IMG/VR virus record: IMGVR_UViG_3300032093_000518
Coordinates: 1 to 32,684 of that record
From: a virus
Direction: 5' to 3' (one strand)
DNA length: 32,684 nt
The translations under genes were made by a program, and so were the position numbers. This document shows, one piece after another, positions 1 to 6,260 of the stretch (within the stretch, counting starts at the first letter, position 1; every line of letters starts with the position of its first letter). Under the pieces are notes generated by a model, which had not been told where the DNA came from, made no database searches, and saw nothing but the letters and a program-made list of their open reading frames with translations.

Positions 1-1531
1 GATTCCAGTATAAACGATTAGAAACCCACCACTCATAACCAGTTGTTTCACCAGCATTATTAAAGACACCTTCTACATTTCTATTGTACTTATAATTACT
101 GTTTGCAATCGCAGCATTAGTATTCAGGGTTAAAGTATTACCTCTCAATTCACTGAATACACCGAAGTGGTCTTTATTCTGTTGTGTGCTTGAGTCAACA
201 CCATTGAGGTTTACGTTGACTCTATTATACTGACCACCAAGAGTCCAACCTTTGGTTACATCAAACTCAAAACCACCACCGAAAATCTTGGAATCAGCAG
301 TGTATCCATCAGCATTATAGGACTGAACGAATCTGTTGTTCTCAAATACTCTTAATCTTTGCTTACCTGAAGTTGGTTCGTGATTCAGAAGTCCATTGAT
401 ACCATCATTGATTCCATCAAGAGTTTCTAGTTGATCTACTCTACCAAAGTAATCTCTGTAAGTGTTAGCAACTTCAACAGTTGCAGCACCAAATGTAACT
501 TGAGTAGCAGCACCGTTGGTGAATACTCTTGTGTACACAGGTGTAGTTGTAGTTGTGGTAGTTGTATGTGCATTGATTTTCTGTCTTCCACCACTTTCAG
601 ATGCAGTGTGATTTACTGCAGAAACAGGAACAACACTAAAAGTTCTAGTTCTTACCCAATCAGATACAGTTGCTTGAGTTATAACAGAAGTTCCAGCATT
701 GTCGTCAGTTGTTACTGTAGTTACAACTGGAGTTCCATTTGTTGTGGTAGTAGAATTATCGGACCAAGTTGTAACTGTTACTGGAGTTGTTGTGGTAGTA
801 ACTGTGGTTGTAGGAATCGTAATAACTTCTGTATCGGTGTAATGGGTTTCAGTTTGATTTCCATTCGCATCAGTTCCCATTATATGACGATGAGGATTAT
901 TTGTTACATTTCTGGTTCCAGCAGTTGTGCTAGTCGTAACAATATTCGCACCAGCAGCAGTTGATACTACTGTTGGTGCTGGTGGAGGTGTTCCACCAGT
1001 TTCGTAAATATCAAGAATACCATTCAGGTTAGCGTCACCAGAAAGAAGACCAGCAGAAAGAGTTACTGTACCTGTGCGAATAACTTGCGATGATGGATCC
1101 CAGTCCATCGTTGGTTGTGCGATTGGGTTATAAGTAAACTGATAATCTCCAGCAGACAAGCTGGTAAATGTAACACCCTGCCAAGTGTAACTATCCATTC
1201 CATATAATCTGGCAGGATCCCCATAAGGAATAAGATTATTTCCATCAGACTGGAAATAGTTTGTACCAGGAATTAATCCGTCTGGTGTTGTATTTTGAAG
1301 AAGTGTCCAGTTGACGGTTGTTGGTGTAAATGTGGTTCCGTTGACGCCCTGTAAAGTCATAGAACCTTCTGTGAAGGTAGTTCCCGAGTGCCAAGAACCA
1401 TACCAAAATGTAACTGTTCCGCCGCTGGCACCAACATATCCGATAGAGTTGGTGTGAGACAATGCTGCTGTTGGCACTCCAAGAAGAAGCGCAGACGCTG
1501 CAGCCAGCGCCTTTTGCGTATTGGTGGACAT
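1..1531 (-). CDS. Secreted outer-membrane beta-barrel-like protein, C-terminus cut by window edge
   Basis: Reading from ATG at 1531, the frame stays open to the left edge (510 codons), so the C-terminus is missing. Residues 1-25 look like a signal peptide: MSTNTQK, then a hydrophobic stretch rich in Ala and Leu ending TAALS. A Ca-binding-like loop follows (GDANLNGILDIYETG), then a Pro-rich hinge (PPPAP) and a long Thr/Val-rich passenger-like segment. From about residue 370 alternating polar/hydrophobic strands appear (GGGFEFDVTKGWTLGGQYN and similar), as in autotransporter or porin barrels. A late element lies about 95 bp upstream, overlapping the lysozyme stop codon, and a 10-bp inverted repeat occupies the leader; no Shine-Dalgarno is visible. 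The role is unknown: envelope disruption, superinfection exclusion, or a virion fibre would all fit. The frame is certain; the barrel assignment is inference. Confidence 0.8.
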   Translation of the reverse strand, partial: MSTNTQKALAAASALLLGVPTAALSHTNSIGYVGASGGTVTFWYGSWHSGTTFTEGSMTLQGVNGTTFTPTTVNWTLLQNTTPDGLIPGTNYFQSDGNNLIPYGDPARLYGMDSYTWQGVTFTSLSAGDYQFTYNPIAQPTMDWDPSSQVIRTGTVTLSAGLLSGDANLNGILDIYETGGTPPPAPTVVSTAAGANIVTTSTTAGTRNVTNNPHRHIMGTDANGNQTETHYTDTEVITIPTTTVTTTTTPVTVTTWSDNSTTTTNGTPVVTTVTTDDNAGTSVITQATVSDWVRTRTFSVVPVSAVNHTASESGGRQKINAHTTTTTTTTPVYTRVFTNGAATQVTFGAATVEVANTYRDYFGRVDQLETLDGINDGINGLLNHEPTSGKQRLRVFENNRFVQSYNADGYTADSKIFGGGFEFDVTKGWTLGGQYNRVNVNLNGVDSSTQQNKDHFGVFSELRGNTLTLNTNAAIANSNYKYNRNVEGVFNNAGETTGYEWWVSNRLYWN

Positions 1532-1538
1532 AAAAATA

Positions 1539-1590
1539 CAGTGAGTTGGTGGTTTGAGATTCTCTAGAACCTACAAATCACAACTCACTG
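1539..1590 (-). other. Long-loop hairpin in leader of the barrel protein
   Basis: A perfect 10-bp inverted repeat, CAGTGAGTTG / CAACTCACTG, with a 32-nt loop. It ends 7 nt upstream of the ATG at 1531, where no Shine-Dalgarno is visible. It lies between the late element at 1627-1633 and the start codon, so it would be at the 5' part of the late mRNA and could affect stability or initiation. Confidence 0.6.
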
Positions 1591-1626
1591 TGGTGGTGGA
1601 GTTGTTTTCAACTCAATGGTTGAAAC

Positions 1627-1633
1627 TATTTAT
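1627..1633 (-). promoter_or_regulatory. T4-type late promoter element (ATAAATA)
   Basis: The minus strand reads GGATAAATAG, overlapping the TAA stop of the lysozyme gene. T4-like late promoters consist essentially of TATAAATA read by the gp55/gp33/gp45 system. It faces the barrel protein at 1531. Confidence 0.6.
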
Positions 1634-2298
1634 CCTTTTTTCCAAGCTTCACCTTCTGCTTTTCTTCTGCGAGCAAGTCCTGCTTCTACATTTGAACCAG
1701 GATTACGATAAAGATAGAGAGCATCAGGAACTAAATCCCACTCCTTATTCTTCAGGCGTTTAGTAATAGTATTAAAGTTAGCACCGTTGTAAAAACCGGC
1801 ACCAAGATTATAAGCAAAGCTGAGCAGAGCTCCTCTTTTTCCATCTGACATTTCACTCCAAAAGGGAATTTTTCTTAAAGCAGGTAAAAACTCATTCTTG
1901 CACTGTTCAATGAGAAGTGCATCTGCTTCTGCCTGTGTGAGAGTATCACCAAGTTTAAATGCTGATCCATCCTTCTTGCGGGTAGAGCCCCAACCAATTG
2001 TGATTGGAAGTCCACCAGTCAAAGGGTCAGGATATGCCTTTAGATGGCATCCTTCAAACTCTTTTATCAACTTGATGCCCATTTGTGGGACATCATCACC
2101 ACCTGTTACAGGAGCTGCAGCAGCGGCAGGGGCTGATGCAGCACTAGTCTTTTTTCCTCTAAAAATCTCCGCCCAATCAACATTATCTTCTAGATACTTG
2201 ACTGGTAGGTTATCTTCTAACCATTGAACTGCTTTAACGTGATTTGGATTTCTTTCATCATAGAACTGAAAGAAATTGTGTAGATCAACTCTTGCCAT
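1630..2298 (-). CDS. Endolysin, GH24 T4-type lysozyme with N-terminal extension
   Basis: A 222-aa peptidoglycan-cleaving lysozyme. Residues 1-48 form a helical module (DLHNFF...AVQWLEDNLP) nearly repeated in the C39-like protein encoded just upstream. An Ala/Pro linker (52-66) precedes the GH24 domain. The T4 lysozyme triad can be placed: Glu82 in FEG, Asp91 in YPDP (nine residues later, as in T4) and Thr100 in ITIGWG. The arginine-rich C-terminus (GLARRRKAEGEAW) is typical of the family. The ATG at 2298 has a GGAGG Shine-Dalgarno 5-6 nt upstream and overlaps the preceding small gene by 14 bp. No signal peptide is visible, so a holin would be needed for release. GH24 is secure; the role of the N-terminal module is unknown. 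Confidence 0.93.
   Translation of the reverse strand: MARVDLHNFFQFYDERNPNHVKAVQWLEDNLPVKYLEDNVDWAEIFRGKKTSAASAPAAAAAPVTGGDDVPQMGIKLIKEFEGCHLKAYPDPLTGGLPITIGWGSTRKKDGSAFKLGDTLTQAEADALLIEQCKNEFLPALRKIPFWSEMSDGKRGALLSFAYNLGAGFYNGANFNTITKRLKNKEWDLVPDALYLYRNPGSNVEAGLARRRKAEGEAWKKG
2204..2233. repeat. Direct repeat copy 1 (30 bp) in lysozyme N-terminal module
   Basis: These 30 bp are identical to 2977-3006 and encode the AVQWLEDNLP core of the shared module. The identity points to recent duplication or gene conversion between the two lysis-type genes. Confidence 0.9.
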
Positions 2299-2422
2299 GT
2301 GGTCCTCCGAAATACTTTTGATACAATTGATTTGCTTCCACGTGCTTACCGTGATTTGTAAGATCCTTAATGACCTTAAGCATCTTTCTCTTAAAATTAG
2401 TCGAAGATTCTTCCCCAGCCAT
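2285..2422 (-). CDS. Small helical protein between C39-like and lysozyme genes
   Basis: A 45-aa protein (MAGEESSTNFKRKMLKVIKD..., ending GGPHGKS). Two adjacent ATGs exist at 2425 and 2422; the second sits 5 nt after a strong AGGAGG, so I prefer it. The gene starts inside the 3' end of the C39-like gene in another frame and overlaps the lysozyme start by 14 bp, suggesting translational coupling. The sequence is charged and predicted helical, with no membrane segment. Its spacing pattern (I..L....E A..L....F) is loosely like that of the 66-aa protein at 3049-3249. Function is unknown; its position suggests a lysis accessory. Confidence 0.7.
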   Translation of the reverse strand: MAGEESSTNFKRKMLKVIKDLTNHGKHVEANQLYQKYFGGPHGKS

Positions 2423-3068
2423 CATTGCCTCCTGGACACCAGCGGTGCTTAAGCATTGCCTTGGTATAAATGGTCTTCTTACCATTTGTTACTGGACCAG
2501 TGTAATTATCATTACATGAACCATATGGATCATTGCAATAGTAACCTTTACCATCTGGAGTCTTACCGATGACTACAACCATGTGCCCACCAGTAGGAGA
2601 AGATAAAGAACCACGATGCAAGATACCAATAACAACAGGTTTCCCAGCATCAAGACTCTTATCAATGTCAGCAAAAGAAAGATTGTAACTAAAGTGTGAC
2701 TTAACTCCATAACCTGCCAGAACTTTTGTCTGTACCGAATGGTCAGTCGTGTCGCCAATCGCAAATACTTTCTTAACATATTCGTCGTCACCCTTAATCG
2801 ATCCTGGCTTAAGGAAAGCAAGGCACATTGCACACGATGAACTGTTACAAGTTCTATGTGCATCTCTGTAGTTGTCTACTTGATTGAAATAAGGAACTGC
2901 TAAAACCTCTGGAGTTGGTGGTTTTGTTCTGAAAATACCAATCCAGTCAGTTTCTGCATCATCTAAAAACTGAGCAGGTAGGTTATCTTCTAACCATTGA
3001 ACTGCTGCTACGTGATTTGAATTTTTTTCGTCGTAAAACTTAAAAAAGTTATGAAGATCTAATGTCAT
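2397..3068 (-). CDS. C39-like cysteine peptidase with the shared N-terminal module
   Basis: A 223-aa protein. Residues 1-48 match the lysozyme N-terminus at about 70% (DLHNFF-FYDE...AVQWLEDNLP...DW-IFR). The rest follows the papain-like peptidase C39_2 plan: VPYFNQ (oxyanion Gln63), TCNSSSCAM (catalytic Cys74 by alignment with CGPxSxAM), GGHMVVVIG (His162) and CNDPYG (Asp180). Such domains cleave peptides, including cell-wall cross-links, so together with the lysozyme this could give peptide and glycan cleavage. The ATG at 3068 follows AGGAG and overlaps the upstream small gene by 20 bp. The substrate is not shown by sequence. The fold assignment is fairly strong; a role in lysis is inferred from context. 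Confidence 0.82.
   Translation of the reverse strand: MTLDLHNFFKFYDEKNSNHVAAVQWLEDNLPAQFLDDAETDWIGIFRTKPPTPEVLAVPYFNQVDNYRDAHRTCNSSSCAMCLAFLKPGSIKGDDEYVKKVFAIGDTTDHSVQTKVLAGYGVKSHFSYNLSFADIDKSLDAGKPVVIGILHRGSLSSPTGGHMVVVIGKTPDGKGYYCNDPYGSCNDNYTGPVTNGKKTIYTKAMLKHRWCPGGNDGWGRIFD
2977..3006. repeat. Direct repeat copy 2 (30 bp) in C39-like N-terminal module
   Basis: Identical to 2204-2233; see that copy. The flanking sequence diverges mostly at third codon positions, so the protein module is under selection beyond this perfect core. Confidence 0.9.
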
Positions 3069-3249
3069 CTTCCTCTCCTATGAATTCTAATGAGAAAATA
3101 TCATGCTCTGGAATATCTGGATTCAACCATTCACTAAACTCAGATTGAATCGCATGGGCATCTTCAATATTTTTTTCTTCACATAGGAAATGTATACGAT
3201 CAATTGCCCAATCATGTGATTGTTTCAGAGTCTTTTCCAAAGTTTCCAT
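3049..3249 (-). CDS. Small acidic helical protein upstream of the C39-like gene
   Basis: A 66-aa protein (METLEKTLKQSHDW..., ending GEEDDIRSS), acidic in its C-terminal half with no recognised domain. The ATG at 3249 lies about 28 nt downstream of the predicted start of the promoter at 3284-3312. The 3' end overlaps the C39-like start by 20 bp and the 5' end overlaps the GIY-YIG gene by 38 bp. It is probably co-expressed with the lysis-type genes. Function unknown. Confidence 0.65.
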   Translation of the reverse strand: METLEKTLKQSHDWAIDRIHFLCEEKNIEDAHAIQSEFSEWLNPDIPEHDIFSLEFIGEEDDIRSS

Positions 3250-3661
3250 AATCTTTTCGCATGTAGCGTCCTAGGATATTACTATTGTAATACGCTGGAC
3301 TCCCATCGTCAAGAGACTCGATCAACACATTATTTAGGAAGAGCTGTTTTGTTTCTTCGTAGTTGCACTGTCCTTTGGTTTTATGGAGGCTAAGTATTGT
3401 TCTGTCGCAGGATGCTTTTCCCCAAATGTTAATATCGGATTTGAGTTCAGGACAGGAGCCGTAATATGCTTTCCAATCGGACTCTGACTTAACTTTTCTA
3501 GATTTTCCTCTTGGTGTGCGGAAAGACCAGAAATACTTTCTACCAATATAACTACGACCAGTTTTATTGCAGTGAATATGATAAACAAAACCAAAATTAT
3601 CTTGAATATCAGAAGACTCAAATATTTCCCCATTGAATCTCCAAGGGTTTTCATAACTCAT
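3212..3661 (-). CDS. GIY-YIG-type endonuclease-like protein (Seg-like)
   Basis: A 149-aa protein with the GIY-YIG signature in degenerate form: GFVY at 24-27 and YIGR at 38-41, a basic segment (RGKSRKVK), and a possible metal-binding Glu in YEETK (102-103). GIY-YIG nucleases cut DNA with one divalent metal; in T4-like phages the freestanding Seg and homing endonucleases use this fold. There is no intron or intein next to it, so it would be a freestanding enzyme. The ATG at 3661 has no clear Shine-Dalgarno. A late element (3684-3690) and a sigma70-type promoter (3710-3739) precede it. The fold is moderately supported; the homing role is not shown. Confidence 0.68.
   Translation of the reverse strand: MSYENPWRFNGEIFESSDIQDNFGFVYHIHCNKTGRSYIGRKYFWSFRTPRGKSRKVKSESDWKAYYGSCPELKSDINIWGKASCDRTILSLHKTKGQCNYEETKQLFLNNVLIESLDDGSPAYYNSNILGRYMRKDYGNFGKDSETIT
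3284..3312 (-). promoter_or_regulatory. Sigma70-type promoter inside the GIY-YIG gene
   Basis: -35 TTGACG (3312-3307), a spacer of exactly 17 bp, and -10 TACAAT (3289-3284): five of six matches in each hexamer. The predicted start is about 28 nt before the 66-aa gene, giving the C39/lysozyme group a route to early or host-polymerase expression. Confidence 0.55.
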
Positions 3662-3683
3662 ATTAAAGGTCTTTATGAGATAT

Positions 3684-3690
3684 TATTTAT
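3684..3690 (-). promoter_or_regulatory. Late promoter element (ATAAATA)
   Basis: GATAAATAATATC on the minus strand, 23 nt upstream of the ATG at 3661. It would drive the GIY-YIG, C39 and lysozyme group late in infection. Confidence 0.6.
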
Positions 3691-3709
3691 CTTCAACCCT
3701 AGCAAAGCG

Positions 3710-3739
3710 ATTCTAGCAATAAAAAAGGGGGTTTGTCAA
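3710..3739 (-). promoter_or_regulatory. Sigma70-type promoter fused to a terminator
   Basis: -35 TTGACA (3739-3734, six of six), an 18-bp spacer, and -10 TAGAAT (3715-3710, five of six). The -35 spans the loop and adjoining stem bases of the terminator hairpin at 3727-3744, and the U-tract of the terminator is the spacer. Confidence 0.6.
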
Positions 3740-3744
3740 CCCCC
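3721..3744 (-). terminator. Intrinsic terminator after the 337-aa gene
   Basis: The minus strand reads GGGGGTT-GACA-AACCCCC followed by TTTTTT: a 7-bp stem with a 4-nt loop and six Us. It ends the unit coming from 4847. Confidence 0.88.
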
Positions 3745-3833
3745 AAGTGTTATGTTAAACTTTTATCAACCAGAATAATCACCTTTATTCATTCTACCTT
3801 GTCTTTCAACTTGCCCAACACTCATACCAGTTT

Positions 3834-4847
3834 TTAGTTTTGCCTTTCCGCAATATCACGAATGACTTCTGCATCCATTTCCATCATTACATAGAGTGCT
3901 TCATCTACGGTCTCTACGTGCCCGTTGTCGATGAGATACTCAAGGACTAAATCAAAAGCATCATACTCATAGGACTGGTTTAGCATCTTCTCTCTAGCGG
4001 TCTGTCTGGGCGCTACAGGGGTTGGTTTAGGGGTTGCAGCAAGGGCAGCGGTCTGCTTAACTTCAGGTGCTTTAAATGCTGATGCACCTGGAGTTGGTGA
4101 TGAAAATGCTTTAGCACCAGCAGATTGACCTGCTGATTGAATTTTAGCAGTGGTGCCCGCAGCCTTTGCTGCCTGAAGTGCTTTTTCTGGAGAAGCACCA
4201 GATGCTCTTGCTGCTTGTGCTGCCTTTAATTCGGCAGAGGTTGGAGTTCTTCTTTCGAATGAAGTTTTGCCCAACATTCCGGTTGCAGGTTTTGCAGGTG
4301 CTGCAGGTCTAGTGGGGGCAACTTTAGCTACATTAGTAGGAGCAGCACTACCACCACGAGCAGTATAACGTGCCTTCTCAGCACCTGTAAAGGCACCTGC
4401 AGTGAATTTACCAGTAGACTTATCTAACTTACCCTCTACCCCACCTTTCTTTGCCAAGACTACTGAAGAAGGAGCTGGTTTAGCAGTTGCAGGAGTAGCG
4501 GATCTAGCAGGAGTAGCAGGTGTTGCTGCTCTAGCGGGGGTAGCAGGAGTAGCGGGTTTACCACCAGCGGGTTGCATTCCCTTTGTGAAAAATTTAGTTG
4601 CTGCTGCTTGTGTAGTCTTAGTATCAGATACTATTTTATCAAAAGCACCCTCCATTCCCTTTCTTGGTTGTTGTGCTGGTTTTTGTCCGGTAAAAACTGG
4701 AGATGGGGTACTTTTAATAGCAGAAAATACATCCATTTTTTCATCAATTTGCTCAACTTCTTCTGAAAGATTTTCTTGTTGAGGAGCACACATCGATGTA
4801 TATACTTCCATCAATTTACGTGCTTCACTGGTTGAAAGTTCCGACAT
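3834..4847 (-). CDS. Ala/Pro/Thr-rich virion-structural-like protein
   Basis: A 337-aa protein. The acidic N-terminus (SEARKLMEVY...EEVEQIDE) is followed by about 220 residues of low-complexity Ala/Pro/Thr/Lys sequence, including tandem ATPATPAR-type units around 100-125. The conserved C-terminal segment (YEYDAFDLVLEYLIDNGHVETVDEALYVMMEMD, quoted here in outline: YDAFDLVLEYLIDNGH, then DEALYVMMEMD) is a form I recall from several T4-like cyanophage and pelagiphage structural proteins. It is a single-gene unit between a late element (4875-4882) and a terminator (3721-3744). No Shine-Dalgarno is present; the leader is A-rich. A head-internal or scaffold-like role is inference from composition and late control. 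Confidence 0.75.
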   Translation of the reverse strand: MSELSTSEARKLMEVYTSMCAPQQENLSEEVEQIDEKMDVFSAIKSTPSPVFTGQKPAQQPRKGMEGAFDKIVSDTKTTQAAATKFFTKGMQPAGGKPATPATPARAATPATPARSATPATAKPAPSSVVLAKKGGVEGKLDKSTGKFTAGAFTGAEKARYTARGGSAAPTNVAKVAPTRPAAPAKPATGMLGKTSFERRTPTSAELKAAQAARASGASPEKALQAAKAAGTTAKIQSAGQSAGAKAFSSPTPGASAFKAPEVKQTAALAATPKPTPVAPRQTAREKMLNQSYEYDAFDLVLEYLIDNGHVETVDEALYVMMEMDAEVIRDIAERQN

Positions 4848-4874
4848 TTTTTTCTTTTATTTCTTTTATAATTT

Positions 4875-4882
4875 TATTTATA
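4875..4882 (-). promoter_or_regulatory. Late promoter, full TATAAATA
   Basis: The minus strand reads TTTTTTTATAAATAAAA. The element directly continues the U-tract of the terminator at 4883-4907 and lies 27 nt upstream of the ATG at 4847. Confidence 0.75.
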
Positions 4883-4907
4883 AAAAAAGAGGGTCCCGAA
4901 GACCCTC
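4883..4907 (-). terminator. Intrinsic terminator of the primase-nrd unit
   Basis: GAGGGTC-TTCGG-GACCCTC followed by a run of Ts on the minus strand. The hairpin begins in the stop codon of the 53-aa gene. Confidence 0.88.
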
Positions 4908-5067
4908 ATTTCACATCATCACTACATTTACCCAACCATTCTTTTGAGTAATCATAATCACCAAACAAGTATTCATCACATTCTGCTGCTTCTTGATATG
5001 CGTTCAGGATTGCTTGCTCGCACCATTCATCATAGTTGGAATCCTGAGAAAGTATCTTTGGTAACAT
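4906..5067 (-). CDS. Small acidic protein downstream of nrdB
   Basis: A 53-aa protein (MLPKILSQDSNYDEWCEQ..., ending KCSDDVK). The ATG at 5067 follows GGAGGA at 11 nt and overlaps the nrdB 3' end by 38 bp. The frame extends further upstream but that part only shadows nrdB, so I use the internal ATG. It is rich in Asp, Glu and Tyr with three Cys (two in EWCEQ and AAECDE). It is not a recognisable glutaredoxin despite the nrd context. Function unknown. Confidence 0.6.
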   Translation of the reverse strand: MLPKILSQDSNYDEWCEQAILNAYQEAAECDEYLFGDYDYSKEWLGKCSDDVK

Positions 5068-6211
5068 CCTGTTTGATTCCTCCAACAATGTAAGACTCGA
5101 CCTCTGTTTCCTGTGGTGCCACTTGAAGACCCTTAGAGGAAATCCAATGCTCAGTCCAAGGAAGTGGATTATTCTTCGCAGAAATATCATAAAGTGGTTT
5201 GAGACCAATTGCTTTCATTCTACGGTTTGCGATCCATTCAACATACTGCTGAAGAAGTTTATCATTTAAACCAATCATAGAACCATCCTTGAACAGATAC
5301 TCTGCCCAAAGTTTTTCTTGATTGACAGCATTCTCAAAGGTCTTGTAGAACCATTGCTCTTCTTCTTTGGAGATACGTGCCATCTCAGGGTCATCACCCT
5401 CTTTCCATTTGTTCAGAATATTCTGAGTGATAACCAAATGTTGGTTCTCATCACGGGCAATCAGTGAGATGATTTTTGCACTTCCTTCCATAAGTTTGAG
5501 TTCGCCAAATGCAAAACTACAAGCGAAACTGACATAAAAGCGAATACCTTCAAGAATATTAACGTTTGCAACTGCTCTAAACAGTTTTCTTTTGAGTTCA
5601 TACCTTGCTTCTCGTGCGTATGGGACTTGTTCTAACGCATGAATCCACTCACTAGAATTATCATATTGATGAGCACTGTTGATGAAATCGTTGTATGCCT
5701 GAGTCACACTCACGGCACGTTCCATAATACGATCCTCTTTCAGAATCGTATCAAAAACTTCAGATGGGTCTGAATAAACATTCTTGATGATATAAGTGTA
5801 TGAACGGGAATGAATCATTTCCATAAACTCCCATACCTTCATACACGCTTCTAATTCAGGTAGTGAACAGTATGGAGCAAATGCCATACCAGGACCACGA
5901 CCCTGAACTGAGTCCAGCATCACCTGATATTTCAGGTTACTGGTAAAAATATGCTTCTGCTCTGGACGAAGCGTTTGATAGTCTGCCCTATCTTTTTGCA
6001 GAGAAACCTCTTCAGGTCTCCAAAAGTATCCTAATTGTTGAGTTGTTAGTTTGTCGAAGATTGGGTATTTGTAAGAATCATATCTTTGTATTCCTAGTGG
6101 TTGACCAAAAAACATTGGCTGTTTTCTAGTGTCTACTTCTTGAGAATTAAAAACGGTCATTGATTCGACCATTGATTTTTCCTCTGAATTTTTCTTAAAA
6201 CTAAAAACCAT
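5030..6211 (-). CDS. nrdB: Ribonucleotide reductase class Ia, beta subunit
   Basis: A 393-aa protein that houses the di-iron tyrosyl radical used by NrdA to make dNTPs. It follows E. coli NrdB closely. Asp100 in LDSVQG, Glu131 and His134 in EFMEMIHSRSYTYI, and Glu/His in ARDENQHL are the iron ligands; Tyr138 in HSRSY is the radical tyrosine. The C-terminal peptide FSGFQL corresponds to the NrdB tail (FQL) that docks on NrdA. The ATG at 6211 has GAGG 5 nt upstream. The N-terminus has about 18 residues more than E. coli. A 49-bp gap separates it from nrdA; a weak TTGCAA-17-TATTAG lies there. It replenishes dNTPs for phage DNA synthesis from degraded host nucleotides. Confidence 0.97.
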   Translation of the reverse strand: MVFSFKKNSEEKSMVESMTVFNSQEVDTRKQPMFFGQPLGIQRYDSYKYPIFDKLTTQQLGYFWRPEEVSLQKDRADYQTLRPEQKHIFTSNLKYQVMLDSVQGRGPGMAFAPYCSLPELEACMKVWEFMEMIHSRSYTYIIKNVYSDPSEVFDTILKEDRIMERAVSVTQAYNDFINSAHQYDNSSEWIHALEQVPYAREARYELKRKLFRAVANVNILEGIRFYVSFACSFAFGELKLMEGSAKIISLIARDENQHLVITQNILNKWKEGDDPEMARISKEEEQWFYKTFENAVNQEKLWAEYLFKDGSMIGLNDKLLQQYVEWIANRRMKAIGLKPLYDISAKNNPLPWTEHWISSKGLQVAPQETEVESYIVGGIKQDVTKDTFSGFQL

Positions 6212-6260
6212 ACTTCCCTCAACAAATTAACTTTAACTCACACTCTAATATTTAACTGAA

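Noticed and set aside
431-964. 177-codon Ser/Cys-rich plus-strand frame
   Set aside because: Antisense of the Thr-rich region of the barrel-like protein; composition follows from reversing Thr/Val codons.
3766-3825. 19-codon ORF (MSVGQVERQGRMNKGDYSG) after the 337-aa gene
   Set aside because: It resembles phage tail peptides and just precedes the terminator, but has no Shine-Dalgarno and is too short to support; a frameshifted extension of the 337-aa gene is not indicated.
4402-4782. 126-codon Ala/Gly-rich plus-strand frame
   Set aside because: Antisense of the Ala/Pro/Thr repeats in the 337-aa protein.
4906-5208. 100-codon version of the gene downstream of nrdB
   Set aside because: The upstream half lies inside nrdB in another frame and reads as its shadow; the ATG at 5067 is the better start.
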